Positions 47,278-60,139 of a stretch of DNA of 64,000 bases are shown here, piece after piece. A model generated the notes under the pieces. That model did not search any database. It was not told the DNA's origin and worked only from the letters and a program-made list of their open reading frames with translations. The stretch's first letter is position 1. The number at the start of each line of letters is the position of its first letter. Source of the stretch: Mortierella hygrophila (taxonomy: Eukaryota; Mortierellomycota; Mortierellomycetes; Mortierellales; Mortierellaceae); the NCBI GenBank assembly GCA_015680625.1, contig JAAAXW010000186.1, positions 16,774 through 80,773 of the forward strand, written 5' to 3'. The position numbers and the translations under genes are program-made.

Positions 47278-49433
47278 TTAATGGTCGAGGATGTGAAGGT
47301 TGCCAGAGACGACCTTATTCTCGAGGATACTGCCAGAGGGAATGTCAATGTGCGAGCCAGCGTTGGCAACAATGATAACAGTACCCTTGAGGACAACATC
47401 TGCTCCGAAAGTAACATCTCCGGTGACAGTCAAATGGTCAAGCTCCAGGATGTGGGGCGAGTTCTTGAAGCGCGATAAGAAGCCGTTGACCTTCTTGAAG
47501 TGATCGCCCAACTTGACGAGGGGAACAGTGTTGAACATGCGCTTGGGGTTGATCGACAACTCGCCGTGGATCAACGAGTACAAGTCCGACGTAACCAAGA
47601 AAAGATCTGAGGTCGACTTGACGGGCAAGAAACGGCTACGGGGCACATTCACACCATGGGCGTTATGGAAGTGCTTGATACCGGCACCAACGGCAGTCTC
47701 GAGCTGGATGACCTTCTCGCCCGAGGCGGTGGTCTTGTTGTTGACAATGACCTCGAGTTTCAACTCGCGGTCCTCGACAACGCGTTTGATGGCGTTCAAG
47801 TTGACCCACAAGTTGTTCGTGTTGAAGATTTTGAACTTCTTGATCGACTTGAAGTCTTCAACGTGCTCCGAGGGGACCTGAGCAATCTCGAGAAGACGGA
47901 TCTGGCCCTCGTAGTCGATGAGGGTACCTCCCTTGATATCGGCGCGGGTCTTGTCAGTGACCTCCATGAGGAACTCGGCGTCAGACTCGACCATGTGGTT
48001 GAGGATGCCCTCGTCGACGGTGGCTCCGAGGTTGTCGACGTTGGAGACAAAGACATACTCCTTGCCGTCGGCGATAAGCTGGTCGAGGAGACCCGAGTTG
48101 TTGAGTGAGTCAAAGAGATCTCCGTGACCAGGGGGGTACCAGTCGGCAATGTCGCCGTTGGGGTTGCGGGGGGTGGGGAGGAGCGAGTCCTTGTTGACGC
48201 GGGGGTATCTGGACTGGTTGAAGGTCAGGATCTCGATGTTGTGGGTAGCGTATTTTTGGACGATGCGCTTGGTCTCGTCGTCGGTGTTGAACGAGTTCAT
48301 GAGGATGAATGGCACGTTGACATTCTTGGCCTTGTTCAAATACTATTTGAAGTCCATTGTAATTGACAGAGCGTGAGAGCAAAAAAGATAAAAAAAGAGG
48401 GGGAGAAGGAAGGTGGAAGGAGGAGGCAGGACAAGTAACAAAAAGTAGAGGAAAAGAAAGTGAAGGGCGATTAATAAAAATAGAGTTTTACACATATTCA
48501 ATCTCACGCATACACTCTAATCCCACCACCTCAGTCCAGCTGTCTGTTGTGTCGTCGTGTCTTCCAGGTCTTTATCGTGTCTTCCAGGTCTTTGTCGTGT
48601 CTTCATGGTTTTTATCGTGTCGTCCTGGTCTTCCCTGGTATGTCCGCCTGTCTCTGTTCCTGATATTCCTTGTTATCTTTTTGTGTCAAAGATTTCACTG
48701 CATTGTTCCACGTTCATTATCCCTCTCGTTCATCCAACGACAGTAAAGATAAATTACCTCGATCTGACGGACAGAGAGATCCAAGAAGGTCATACCATCG
48801 CGGACCTCAATAGCAGACTTGGGTCCGACACAACCCATGGTGGTTCCGAGACCTCCGTTGAGCTTCAAGACAGCGAGCTTGTTGAGGTGGGGGCTGGACT
48901 CGACCTTGGGGATGCTGTCGTAGGGAACGACCTGGTCCTCTGGGGGCGACTTGACCTTGTCCCAGTTGATCTTTGTGCCCTTGCTCTTCTCCGCCAAGAA
49001 GCGGTTGAACAGCATGAAAAAGTTACCCATCTCATTTTGGAACAACTATTGGAAAAAGTTTGGTTCGACAAAAGGGATAGAGTGGATTAGTCAACACGTC
49101 TCTGGTGCTTTATTCATCATTACTCGACAACAAGAAAAAAGTAACGAAGGGTACCTTGCGCTCGTTCTCGTCCTTGACCTGGGAGATGAGGCGGTTGAGC
49201 TCGGTGCGCATGGCGTTGGCAGCGGCAGCACTGCTGGCACCTTGAAAGTCCTGTTTGTGTCATCGTGGGATAAAAAAGAAAGGTACGTGTGGTTGGTTAG
49301 ACAAAAGGGGTTTGTTTCGGTATCGCGATTGTGTGAGAAAGGGTAACTAAGCAACAGCAAGAAGGGAAAGAGAAGAAAGGGAGACGCATACCAGGGTGGA
49401 GAGGGTGTGAGGGTGGTGGGGGTTGGCAGACAT
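47278..49433 (-). CDS. UGP1: UTP-glucose-1-phosphate uridylyltransferase
   Basis: The enzyme makes UDP-glucose from UTP and glucose-1-phosphate in the cytosol, feeding glucan, glycogen and trehalose synthesis. Four exons (49392-49433, 49155-49250, 48758-49045, 47278-48342) give 496 residues, the expected size. The nucleotide-binding loop is LAVLKLNGGLGTTMGCVGPKS. Other conserved parts are FILMNSFNTDDET, WYPPGHGDLFDSL, and VDNLGATVDEGIL. The C-terminus forms the left-handed beta-helix (LDHLTVTGDVTFGADVVLKGTVIIVANAG). Intron 3 (48343-48757) is unusually long and holds a 20-base tandem repeat. The leader contains a GAA run (plus strand) that is pyrimidine on the sense strand. Confidence 0.96.
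48556..48635. repeat. 20-base tandem repeat, four copies, in UGP1 intron 3
   Basis: Four head-to-tail units of about CGTGTCTTCCAGGTCTTTAT start at 48556, 48576, 48596 and 48616. The first two are nearly identical and the last two are diverged. The array lies inside the third UGP1 intron. Confidence 0.88.
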
Positions 49434-51213
49434 TGTGTTTGTTGGGTGATGGTGAATGAGGAGTTGGAGAGTGATGAGAAGAAGAAGAAGAAGAAGAAGA
49501 AGACGAGGAGAAGAAAGAAGGGCTATTTATTTGATCAGAGCGGAATAGTAAATTAGAGTCGAGTCTGATTGAAGTGCATTGAATACTGTCCTCATTATTA
49601 CCACTCTCCCCCCATGCATCCTCAAGTCGCCCTTTGATTCACCGCCCGCTCTTCTTTCTTTCCTTCCTTCTCTCCATGACAGAACAGACAAACACGCTCT
49701 ATCTCTCCCTTCTCATCATTGGCTTCTTTCTGTTCTTATCCTCCTCTTTGTATTTTGTATATACAAATGTCTTTCTATTAATATTGTCATCCTGGCTATC
49801 CGCTTGGGCCATGCCCCAGGGGATGATCTCCCCATTGGACCGCTTCTATTTGCCTGTACATGATACCTCATCACACACCGTCTCGTAATCTGCACTTTCT
49901 GTCCCACGCTTTCTCGGTCCTAGTGAAAAGAAAAGGCATACGGACGTCGATTGTCAACATTTCAGTCATAGATACTCGATACTCGATGATTGTGGGTCAT
50001 TCAAAAACCCAAAAAAAAATAAGGGGATAGAAAAAGAAGAATAGGTTCGATCTGGGCAGAAAGAGAAAGGCTCTCGATCCGTTCTTTATCTCTTCTCCTT
50101 TGATCCAAAAAATAACGCCTTTTGTCATTCTCTCTACACGCGATATCTTTTGTTTGTTGACATCTCCTTTGGTCTTTATTCTATTTTTCATTTTCTCTTT
50201 CGGACATTCGGCAACCCCCTCTTTTTCTTCGACGACAATGACAAGATTACAGTGACGATGGGGAAAAGAAAGGATAAGAAATGAATCTGTCGTTGTACGT
50301 CCAAGAGACATTTTGTTCTTTCCCACCAAACCCATTTTCCTTCTTCTTGAGACCTAAGGCAAAGACCCAAGCAAAGACACAACCCAAAACATACAATCCA
50401 CAGTTAGACCCAACCAAACTGCCTTTGTGCTCCACACTCCTACTTATTTTTTATATATTCAAAACGATCAACGAAAAAGAACCTTCTCCTTTCAATACTT
50501 GATGCACGTTCAATGGTCTTTCCTTGAAGTCTGTAAGATGTTCCGCTGACAAGCCAAAAAAAAAAAAAGAAAAAAAAAAACGATGAACAGTCGTTCGTTC
50601 TGACAACACCCGGACTTGTCCAAGAGTCTTCATCAGGTATTGAAGCGATCACTTGAAGAAACGAACAGCGACGAACTGACAATACACAAACAGACACCCG
50701 ACCGTGCGTTATTGACACAAAGAGATATGCCCGCCAGATGAAGAAGAAAGAAACATAAAAAACCTTAACTCCACTGCAACGATAAGAAGAGGGCAGTCAG
50801 GATGAACGATGAAAGGTGAAAGAAAGAAGGCCACAAGGTTGTAACCTTGGTTTGCCGAGATTTTTTTTTTCATTATCTTATCTCTCGAGAAGTGGCCCGT
50901 TCCTTTCCATTTCTCCCCACACACGAACAAAAATTTGAATCTCAGGTCCAACAAAGTCGAACCCAGGTCGAACCAGGTTGGACCAACCTCAACCAACCAC
51001 CCCAACAGCCAAACCAACCAACCAGGTCGAAGCACAATCCGAACCGCCTTCCCGTTGGCAACAAGAAGCCCAACGGACAAGCCGACATGCATAATCCCCC
51101 CCACACAATCGCGTCATAGCAAAAGTAGTTTGTTTCTAGTTCACAGAAATACCAATTGACAGGATAAGGACGATGAGTAACAACACAGAAGGAGGAGGGA
51201 GTTGTCTAAAGTT
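49434..51213. other. 1.8 kb gap: UGP1 promoter and RFWD3-like 3' side
   Basis: This gap contains the UGP1 promoter with a GAA microsatellite, an A-rich tract at 50556-50580, and a patch of short repeats (GTCGAACC twice; AGGTTGG-A-CCAACCT inverted) at 50955-51010. Short ORFs here are T- or K-rich and unconvincing. Confidence 0.55.
49478..49503. repeat. GAA microsatellite in UGP1 leader
   Basis: About eight to nine GAA units on the plus strand, 45-70 bases upstream of the UGP1 start codon, hence TTC on the sense strand. Confidence 0.9.
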
Positions 51214-54200
51214 TTATTGGGTATTGAACATGGGAGAGGAGGCAGTCGAGGAAGGACCTTGCTCCACTGTCCCTGATCCTCCTACTCCATTCTCACCGTC
51301 TGCACCATCAAGAACAACAACTTCTCCACTGTCGCTGTCATCGTCGTCAAGCCGTAGCCTCTTCCCTCTAGACCTTACACGCACCAGGTCGTCACCTTCA
51401 CTCTCGTCCACCTCACTACCTTCTTCATCATCACTATCCTCCTCACCACCCAAAGGTTCACTCTCGGACCATCGATACATCCCAAGTTCCTTGTCCGAGA
51501 GTGCCACAATGTACTCGTCCACTCCCGAGACCACCACCGGCTTGATATCTCGGATCACCGAGTTTGCAGGAATATTGCTCCCACTTTGGATAACATGTTG
51601 AGCTAGCGGGCCATGGTCCAGTGTCGATATAGGGCGTCCGCTCAATGTCTGTCTCCTCTCGTTATCTTCTTCCTGTGCCTTCTTTGACTTGAATTTCGGA
51701 TCATACCACACTTGTGCCTATCGGAACCATTGGATATAACATTGGATATAACTGTTAAGAGATCGTAATGGCGAGAACATAGTCAAGAAGCTAAAGAGGC
51801 AAAGAAAAGACTTACGACGCAGTCAGATCCGGCGGCCATGTGGACGGAATCGTTTAGCCTTGAAAAGATGCTGTTCCTCGACAACGGTACAGGGGTTCCT
51901 CCAATGACCTTGTATTCACTCCGGAGCAACAAGTCTCCAGAATACGGGTCCTGATCGACAGTACCACGGACATGATGTGTCGTCCTGGTGTTCATAAAGT
52001 TGTACGTGGCCATCCAGTCCCGAGAGACACTGTCGAAAGAGACAGAATTACAACTCGACCCCTTCAATCGAACCGGAAGCAATCGACCATCTGGCCCCTT
52101 CTCTGCCGCCATCATAGAATTAGAACCTATTGTTGTTCCCATGGACTGACTGGACGACAAGCTGTCGCCACCCAACGCCGTCGTCCCTTGACTCCCATTG
52201 ACGATCATCTCCTGACTAAACACTCCCGAAAGCGTTCCTTCATTCATACCCGGCTCAAAATTATACACAAACGCGCCGTCAACACTGCCGCACAGAATCG
52301 CCTCCTGGTCATGGCCCTCCATTGGGCCGATATGTGTCATCGAGTGGATCGGTGCGTGACCCAACAGTCCTGGATTACTGAAACTGCTGATCGGCTCTCT
52401 TGTATTCCGGAGGTCGAGTGTCAATATGCTGGTCTGCCTTGCCTTCACTGCACAGTACATCAGGTTTGAATCTGTTGTTGACCAGCAACACGACCACACC
52501 GCCCCTTCCATATGGTACCTATCCAATAACAATGGTAATGCAATACAGCGTCAGTGAATCAAGGCACGAAATCGTAAAGAAATAGAAAATAAAAGGACGG
52601 TGGGCAGCTGATAACGTACGAAAGGACGACTTGTTTGGAGAGAGCATTGGTGACTTTGAGGGTCTTGTCCAAACTGGCGGTGAGGATAAATGCCTTGTTT
52701 GTGCCTGGGTTTCCAGTATAACAGCGCACATCCTTGATTGGTTTCGAGTGCACTGAGATAAAGTCGTGATAATTGCTTGCAAAGTCCCGCATCGACACTT
52801 TTGCAATCCCGTGCAGTTCTCCCAACTGCCGACTGTACACCAGCATTTCTTCGTCTTGGCGATACGACAAGTACTGTGTTGCTACCGGTGCCTGTGTTAA
52901 ATACGATATAAAATACTATTTAGTCCGCATCCTGACTGGAGTCCTACAAGTATATAGTGATACCCAGAAAGAGAAAGTTCTTACCCTGGCTGTGATGGGG
53001 ATCGTCCTAGTGGTGACATACGAAAAGTGCTTTACAATTTCCCGCTCCGGATGCGCCATCTTTAGCTGCTTCACCTCCGCCCGGTACCTACTCAGCATCA
53101 AAGTAGTAATAACAATCATTAGTTGGACAATTCCACATTTTGACGACAACGCCTGAAGACAAGGACAAAAGTCCGTACCTTGCTTTGAGAGCACGCTGCC
53201 GGTCATACTTCTTGCGCATATCCTTAAGCTCGTTACTAAGCATCTCATAGGCGAGGCGAGAATTAGCCAATTCCTTTTCACAGCGTAATCTGCCCTCTTT
53301 CTCCTCCCTGGCTCGCGCATTCGCCTCGTCCTTTTCGACCGTATCCACCACCACGACCGATTTGCTCCATATCCGACGAATATCTCTCCGTGTCGTAGCC
53401 AGGCTAATAATTCAAAGGCAATGGCTCCATAAAATGTGAGTAGGATGTTGCGGGCTGAAAATTGGAACATCGCGGCACTTTCCTCCTATGAGCGAAAGAG
53501 AGAGGGAATAGAGTCATTACCGGGACTTACTTGCACTCTGGACATTTCGCTGGGCCGTTTCCTCCTGCATTCTGGTTGATCCACTTTGTGATACAGCTGT
53601 CGTCATTTAGAAATAGCAATATGGTTAGTGAACAATGTCCTCGGTGATATTTAGGCTCAAAGCAATAGCAACGTTCTAAATAATTGTAGGTGTACCTTTC
53701 GCCGAAGAGATGTCCACACTTGATGGAAACAAGTCGATGCTTCCCGCTGTTGGTCCAAGAGTCGAAGCATATCGAGCAAGTCGATTCCTAAATGCCGAAA
53801 AGTTTCATACCAGGGTTCATCCTGTCAATATTATGTTCCATTCGCAAAGTAACATACTGTTCCTTTATTTGTATTCCATGCGCGATATGCGGTGGCGGTT
53901 GGTACCTCGGTTTCAACGTTCTGCGGCCGAGGTTCTGGGATATGCGATCGCTCGGGTCCAACCATTGGCCGTGTCACAACATGGACCTGACTCTGGAAAT
54001 CATGATCCTGTGACGGTATCATTGCCTCGTGGCGAAGGTGAGCCTGCTGACCCCCGGCAGCGTTCTGTTGATTCACAGCGTGAGCAGGTCCTTGCGGCAA
54101 GTCCCATGCTTGAAGTACTTGATTAAGGTTGTTGCCATCATTGTTGTTGTCTTCGTTGTCGTTGTCGCTGCCGTCGTCGACAAAGGAGTTTTCATTGATG

Positions 54201-54223
54201 TCGTCGAACGTGTCGTCGTCCAT
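51214..54223 (-). CDS. RFWD3-like RING / coiled-coil / WD40 E3 ubiquitin ligase
   Basis: The architecture matches RFWD3, which ubiquitinates RPA and RAD51 at stalled forks in animals. The order is: acidic disordered N-terminus (MDDDTFDDINENSFVDDGSD); RING, assembled from three exons (TCSICFDSW, SIKCGHLFGE, SCITKWINQ...KCPECN); directly after it a helix LATTRRDIRRIWSKSV and coiled coil (KEGRLRCEKELANSRLAYEMLSNE is in this part); then WD40 repeats with ILTASLDKTLKVT, GAVWSCCWSTTDSNLMYCAV and ILCGSVDGAFVYNF. All checked exon joins keep frame. The C-terminus ends in an acidic Ser-rich tail (GGEEDSDDEEGSEVDE). The stop is TAA at 51214. RFWD3 function in fungi is inferred from domain order only; another RING-WD40 ligase is possible. 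Confidence 0.85.
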
Positions 54224-54499
54224 GGTCTCATTGAGAGCGACAAGAGGGTGTGAAAGAGTACAGGAGCGGGAAGGTGCGAAAGAACAAAAAAAAGGTGTCA
54301 AGAGAATTTTGATTTGACAGCCTCAGGAACGCTTGGTGGCCATAGAACTCAACGTTGACACGTGACTTTTGCTATGAAGCTGCTTTTCGGTTTTTTCGAT
54401 GGAGCTTTCTATTTTGTTTGTTGCTGTGGGGTCTAACTTTGAGGTGGTGTGGAGACGAAATGGAATTCCCACGCTCTATGATCTACAAAAAGAAAAGGA
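54224..54499. other. RFWD3-like promoter and HAD-gene 3' region
   Basis: Short spacer between two minus-strand genes; nothing recognisable. Confidence 0.5.
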
Positions 54500-56385
54500 T
54501 TATGCGCCATTGTTCTCAACCTCGGCCTCAAAAGGGGGAAGGTCATAGAAGACAGGGTCAAACTCCTCAAGCGAATCCAGACGCTGAGTAGGTCCAACCA
54601 AAGTAGGGTAGAGACGTCCAATGTTCACGTCAGGCACCCAGAGGACCTTCATCTCGGCATTAACTCCTGCCTGGACACCGATAGGCGAATCCTCAAAGAC
54701 TAGACAGTTCTCGTTTTTAATCTCCTTGTGTCCAAAGTGCTCCTTCAAACGATCCCGAGCCACAAAGAAAATATCGGGGTTAGGCTTGCCCTTTTCGATC
54801 GCAGGGTCGTCACCGCACACAATCACGTCGAACAAGGTAAACAGGTGTTGGTTGTTCATCGACTTGAGGTTGAAGTTCTTGCGATACGAAGAAGTTGCCA
54901 CCTATTCGTCACAATTATCATGTTAGTTATGAATATAGCATACATTTTCGTTCTAATATTTTTCGCCTGCATTCTGTATCTACGGAATTCAAGAAAGGAG
55001 AAAAGGAGACTTACAGCGATGGGGATCTTCTTTGCCTTCAGGTGCTTAACGAGGCGCTATGGGATATATGAAACATTTCCGTATTGAGACAAAGGTTAGA
55101 AAGTGAAGGGGGAGTGGAAAGCGGGCGCATACCGGGACATAGTCGTTCAAACAATCCCAATCCCGAAAGGAGTAACCGAAGAGAAAAACAGAAACACTTT
55201 ACCATGACACCTGGGAGAGGGACACAGTGTGGGAAGCGCTCCAGCTGGAGAAGGTGGCGCTCGTGAAGGTACTCATCTGGGGTCATATCTGCGCCCGATT
55301 CCGCAACCAGAATGGTCGCCGACTATTCATTCATTACAATCCAAACCGGGATAGCTAATGTTAGTACTCTTGCTGCCTTTAATTGATAAAGTCAAGGTGT
55401 TCTTTGCGCACAGCAGACTGCTTACTTCCTTCTCACGGAGACCCATGAGCTTGGCCTTGAGCTCGAAATCGTATGTCTTGCCGTAACGTGCAAGAATTTC
55501 AGCTACAACAAAGAGTGGATGTAAGATCTTGTTAGGTTATGTTCGGACAGTTGTTCAGGATAAAGGTGAGTAGGGGCTAAACGCCTCCCAGAGGATCCGA
55601 CTGGGATCCCCGGCATTTGTGTATCCGTGGTAAGGAAAAGAAGGAAAGAGTGGAAAAAGAGCAATTGAACTCTATGCTGAGTTGCCCATGTTTTATAGAA
55701 TGGTCCGATTCGACTCTTGTCAGAAACCCCTTGTAGTGATGACTCTTCTGACGCATAAAAATGAACAACAGGGGGATGTCGAGTTGTCTGAGAGGAAGGT
55801 GAGTCGGGTGTAAAAAAAAGTGTTATACCATGGTGAGTGAGAGGGTGCAGGTAAGTGTTTAATTGGGTCTCTTCTGATGGTTGGTTGGTGATAGAAAGTG
55901 CAACGTGGCGTTAGATCAACAGATATTCGTTGTGTTCCTGGGAGAGAGTGCAGTAGGGCGTAGCAACAACGGACATGGCGATCAGCCATTGATCGCCCAG
56001 AAAAAGGAAAGGTTATCTTCACCCATCCAATCCATACAGGGGAATAAGGAAATAGGAGAGGAGGGGTATTGAAAGATACGCATGGTTGGCGCAGTGTTCG
56101 CTTCAAGTCCGTAACCTTTTTTGTTGTTGGTTGTTGTTGTTGCTACTGTTGTAGTTGTTATTGTTTTTTTTTCTATTTCGGCGCTAGTCAGGTGTTTAGC
56201 ACAAGTTGTTATGTTGGTATGTTGGTATGCTTACAGGTGATCTCTGTGTAGAGGGTCTCTGTGTTGATGAGGAGACCGTCCATGTCGAAGATGCAGTAGT
56301 CGATGTGGTTGGCGGGGGTGGCAGCAGTAGTGGCGGTGGTGCCCGCAGGAACGGTGGTCGAGGCAGCAGACGAGGGCATGGTCAT
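54500..56385 (-). CDS. HAD-family phosphatase, pseudouridine-5'-phosphatase-like
   Basis: The protein belongs to the haloacid dehalogenase superfamily, beta-phosphoglucomutase/PUDP branch. Motif I is FDMDGLLINTE, with the nucleophile and acid aspartates; motif II is the serine region VATSSYRKNF; the motif III lysine lies in KGKPNPDIF, and motif IV is CLVFEDSPIGVQAG. The cap domain includes EILARYGKTYDFELKAKLMG. Order and spacing match PUDP (HDHD1), which removes phosphate from pseudouridine-5'-phosphate; yeast glycerol-3-phosphatase or 2-deoxyglucose-6-phosphatase are alternative activities in this branch. Several exons run from 56385 to 54500; the start MTMPSS is followed by a 25-residue Ala/Thr-rich stretch before the fold, perhaps a weak targeting or disordered tail. 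It is divergent from the RecQ gene. Confidence 0.85.
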
Positions 56386-56813
56386 AATTGTTAGGAGGAG
56401 GGGGGACTAAGGTAGGGAGCAGGGGAAACGGGAAACAGGAGTGAGTGAGTGAGTGAGAGGGTGAGAGGGCCAGTAGAGTAGAGAAAGAACAGCGGAAAAA
56501 TGAAAGGCGTGAAAATGCGAGTACTTATGCTTTTTTCATCAGCACTAAGGGCACTAAGAAAATTCATTTTCCCATCTACCGGGCACATTTGCCAGTCCGA
56601 TCATGACGAAGGGGGAAGGGAACTGATGGAGATGATTTCAGGTTAAGGGGTCCATGTTGCCACCAAATTACACTGAAGTCAAAATGAAGGCAGGAACGCG
56701 ATCTTTTGTTTTTATTTTCTCGCATTCTTTCATTCATTCATTCACTCATTCATTAAAGCTTCATCACTTGCAACTACATCGACCAGACAGGACAGAGAGA
56801 GACTGCAAGGAAC
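56386..56813. promoter_or_regulatory. Divergent promoter HAD gene / RecQ gene
   Basis: The 428 bases between two divergent starts contain GAGT repeats at 56443-56460 and CATT repeats at 56725-56753. No other element is recognised. Confidence 0.5.
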
Positions 56814-59800
56814 ATGAAGAAGCAGGCAAAGGAGGTCAAGACCATAAAAAGACAGACACAGCTTTGTTTCAAGAACCACTCGGGAAATACGACTGCCTTC
56901 CAGGACGAACAGAAGCAACAGTCCCTCTCAAAGTCATTCGCCGACTGTAACAAATGTCTCCGCACCGGTAAACAAAATAACCTTGGGTCGTGGATGCACT
57001 CACCTACAACCTCACACGATCAAAGTTACTGAGCATGACGCCTTTTAATTTGGTCCATACTTACTCTGAAATAGTCTTTGGATTGAAGGAGTTCCGAGGT
57101 CAACAGGAGGCCATCGTCCAGGCATCTCTGGAAGGTATACTTTTTGTCTCTGGTTTCATGAGAAGCAAACGGGGCTATATATGGTATCGTGAACAACACA
57201 TTAACAGAACCTCTCATGTACTTATCGACAGGAAGGGACATGATGGTGATTATGCCGACGGGAGGGGGCAAGTCGCTTTGCTATCAACTACCGGCTGTCA
57301 TGAGCAAGGGCGTCACGATCGTAGTATCACCATTACTTGCACTGATCCATGACCAAGTAATTGCTCTCTTGCGTCTCGGAGTCAAGGCTTCCGCGCTTAA
57401 CTCATCCATCGGCAAAACTGAGCGGGCAAGAGTGCTACGCGACCTCGCACTCTCAGAACCCATTACCAAACTACTCTACGGTAAATTATACGCCTTTTCT
57501 TATCAAGGTTTACTTATGTTACTTCGTTCTTAAGTCGGAGTAAGGATATGCCTTGCATCATGCTAACCAAAGGTCATCTCTAACTTCTTCGGGAATAGTC
57601 ACACCGGAGTTGCTCGCAACGACAGAGTTTCGAAACTACATCTCTGCGCTCTACGGAAGGGAGATGTTGGCAAGGCTCGTTATCGACGAGGTATGTTATC
57701 ACTTTGCTGCAACATTTGGATCGAGATGCCTCATAGAGATTGAAGCCTATATCGACGCGTATTAATAGACACGCGTCCTTACTGTTCTATAGGCGCATTG
57801 TATCAGCGAGTGGGGTCATGACTTCAGAAAGGATTACAAGAAGTTGGATTACTTCAGGAGGGCGTTTCCAAAGCTACCCATCGCTGCTCTCACAGCTACA
57901 GCCACCGAAAAGTATGTTCCCTCTTGTATTTACATGGACATCGACTACCAAGCTACGGAATATATTGCTAATCAGCTTTGCGATTTTATCGAAAACTAGG
58001 GTGCGGCAGGATATCAAGTCGACGTTGGGATTGCCTGAGCCACCGAAGCTGTCTTTCTTCATGACATCTTTCAACCGCGACAACCTCTACTACGAGGTAC
58101 GTATTGGCAAAACACAACCATCCAGTTCTTCCGCACGCCATGAACAATGCACTTACTATTGACCACGATGTATCCTTAGGTCCGGTTCGACACAGATCGG
58201 TACGATAACTTTCTGAGTTTCATGAAGGGCGTGTACAAGACGCGGATGAAACGACTACAGGCGGCGACAGAGACAAAGAACAAGCTAACACTGCCACAGT
58301 TCACATCTGCAAGGACATATACCCCAACAGAGCCACCCATACCGCTGGCGGAGCAAAAGGTCGAACCCGTTTGCGGGATCATCTACTGTGGGCAGCGAGC
58401 AACATGCGACGATCTGGCTAGTCGTCTCACTGGCAACGGAATTTCAGCTGCTGCATTTCATTCTGGAATGACCCCGAAGCAGCGAGCAGAGGTTCAGCAG
58501 CGGTGGTGTTTGGAGCCGAGGGCGGATGATAAGAAGAAGAATGGCAGCTCGTCTACTACTCCTGCTGCTACTGGCAAGCCTATTGATGTGATAGTCGCCA
58601 CAATCGCCTTTGGCATGGGTATTGACAAGGCCAACGTCCGCTTTGTTTGCCACTGGGAGATCCCCAAAACCGTCGAAGGTACCTCGGAATTTCATGGTTG
58701 CGTATTTCGAGAAGACATGGTATGTCTTCCATGTAAGGGTAACAACTAACGTTTCCATCTATTTCATATTATAATAGGCTTCTACCAGGAGAGCGGGCGT
58801 GCGGGACGAGACGGAGCTTTGTCGAGATGTATTCTTTACTACTCTCGGGAGGACAAATCGAAAATTGAGTTTCTGCTGGCTGTAGAAGCAGAGCGACAGA
58901 AGCAAAAGGCGACCAAAGCTGGAGAAGTACCACAGCGCAAAAAGTCATTACAGGACACAATGGACAAGTTTCAAAAGATGGTGGCCTACTGTGAAAACAC
59001 TACCCAATGTCGACACGTCTTTCTGTGCGAGTACTTTGGAGAGACGGATGTCAAGAAGGAGGCTGTCTGCCAGGATGGTGCTCGGTGTGATATCTGCAGG
59101 ACACCCGAGAAGGTCGCCAAGGACAAAGCCGAGAAACTGTCGAACCTTGCAAGCATAGGCGGTCGGGCGCAGTATATGGGTGGTACCAAGATGTTTATTG
59201 GTTCGGATGGAACCGTGCAGGTGCAGGGCGCGTGGCAGACGGCTTCTTCTGCTCTGGATCGATACGATGCTGGCCTTGCGGGGTATGATGATGACTATGG
59301 CGACGACGACTCGGATGGTGGCGAAGGGAGTGACGATGATTCGATTGAAGATGGGTCGGAGGTCGATGAAGAGGAAGAAGAAAAGAGAGACCGCGAAGAC
59401 TATGACTCTGACGCTGAGCGTAAGGCTAAGCGGAGGAAGCTACTCTTTGGTATGTCATTGTTGTTGCTTTGGGTATGTTTCTCTATCGCTGCACTCTAGG
59501 TTGGTGAAAATCTAAACTTGTTTTGTCTTTGCTAAAATAGGCAAATCTGTCGATCCCTCATATTACAAGAAGGCTGAGGTACCAGCAGTATCGTCTCCAG
59601 AAGTCTTGGTCAACAAGTATGGTCTCTGCCATGCAGCATCTTCCAAGGTGGCTCTCAAGTTCCGGGAGCTATGCTATGAGTCTGTGGCGAAAGCTCTTGG
59701 GTCACTCTATCAAAGTGCACACAAGTCTCTGGCGACCGAGTATATGTTGCGATTGACTCCTGACACGACTAGATCCTTGCCCAAGACTGAGCTAGATGTA

Positions 59801-60139
59801 AGGATGGGGAAGTTTGTGAAGGTGCTTGCGGTGAAGATTGAGGCGACGGCGTTTGAGGCGAGTGGGACACAGTCGATCTACAGGACACTGTTGGGGCATC
59901 GGGCCAAGGAGATCAAAGGGTTTGAGACCAAGGCCAAGACTGGAGTCCCGCTCCTGATCAATCAGCCGGTTCAGTACCTCCTACAACAACAACAGCAATT
60001 GCGACCACAAAGCGGTGAGAGCAATATCAACAACAATGCCGCTCAGACATCGATTTCTGCAAAGGACAGCAACTTGGCATGGACGACAGCCATTGAGGTC
60101 TGGCAACAACTTTATACGAACGAGAGCAGCAGCAATTAG
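56814..60139 (+). CDS. RecQ helicase, RECQL5-like
   Basis: This is an ATP-dependent 3'-5' DNA helicase of the RecQ family. The proposed first exon (56814-56967) splices in frame to 57075, giving CNKCLRTVFGLKEFRGQQEAI, the RecQ motif 0. Motif I is MPTGGGKSLCYQLP, motif II IDEAHCISEWGHDFR, motif III LTATAT, motif V DVIVATIAFGMGIDK and motif VI YQESGRAGRDG. A zinc-binding segment follows (MVAYCENTTQCRHVFLCEYFG, then CDICRTPEK). No HRDC or winged helix is evident, which points to RECQL5 rather than Sgs1/BLM. The C-terminus has an acidic stretch (about 59280-59410), then a helical region resembling the RECQL5 internal domain. A roughly 100-residue insert of basic and Thr/Pro residues lies between the two RecA lobes. 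The start is the less certain part. Confidence 0.88.

Noticed and set aside
49579..49863. 94-residue hydrophobic ORF in the UGP1 upstream gap
   Set aside because: Composition follows a T+C-rich stretch; no splice or family support.
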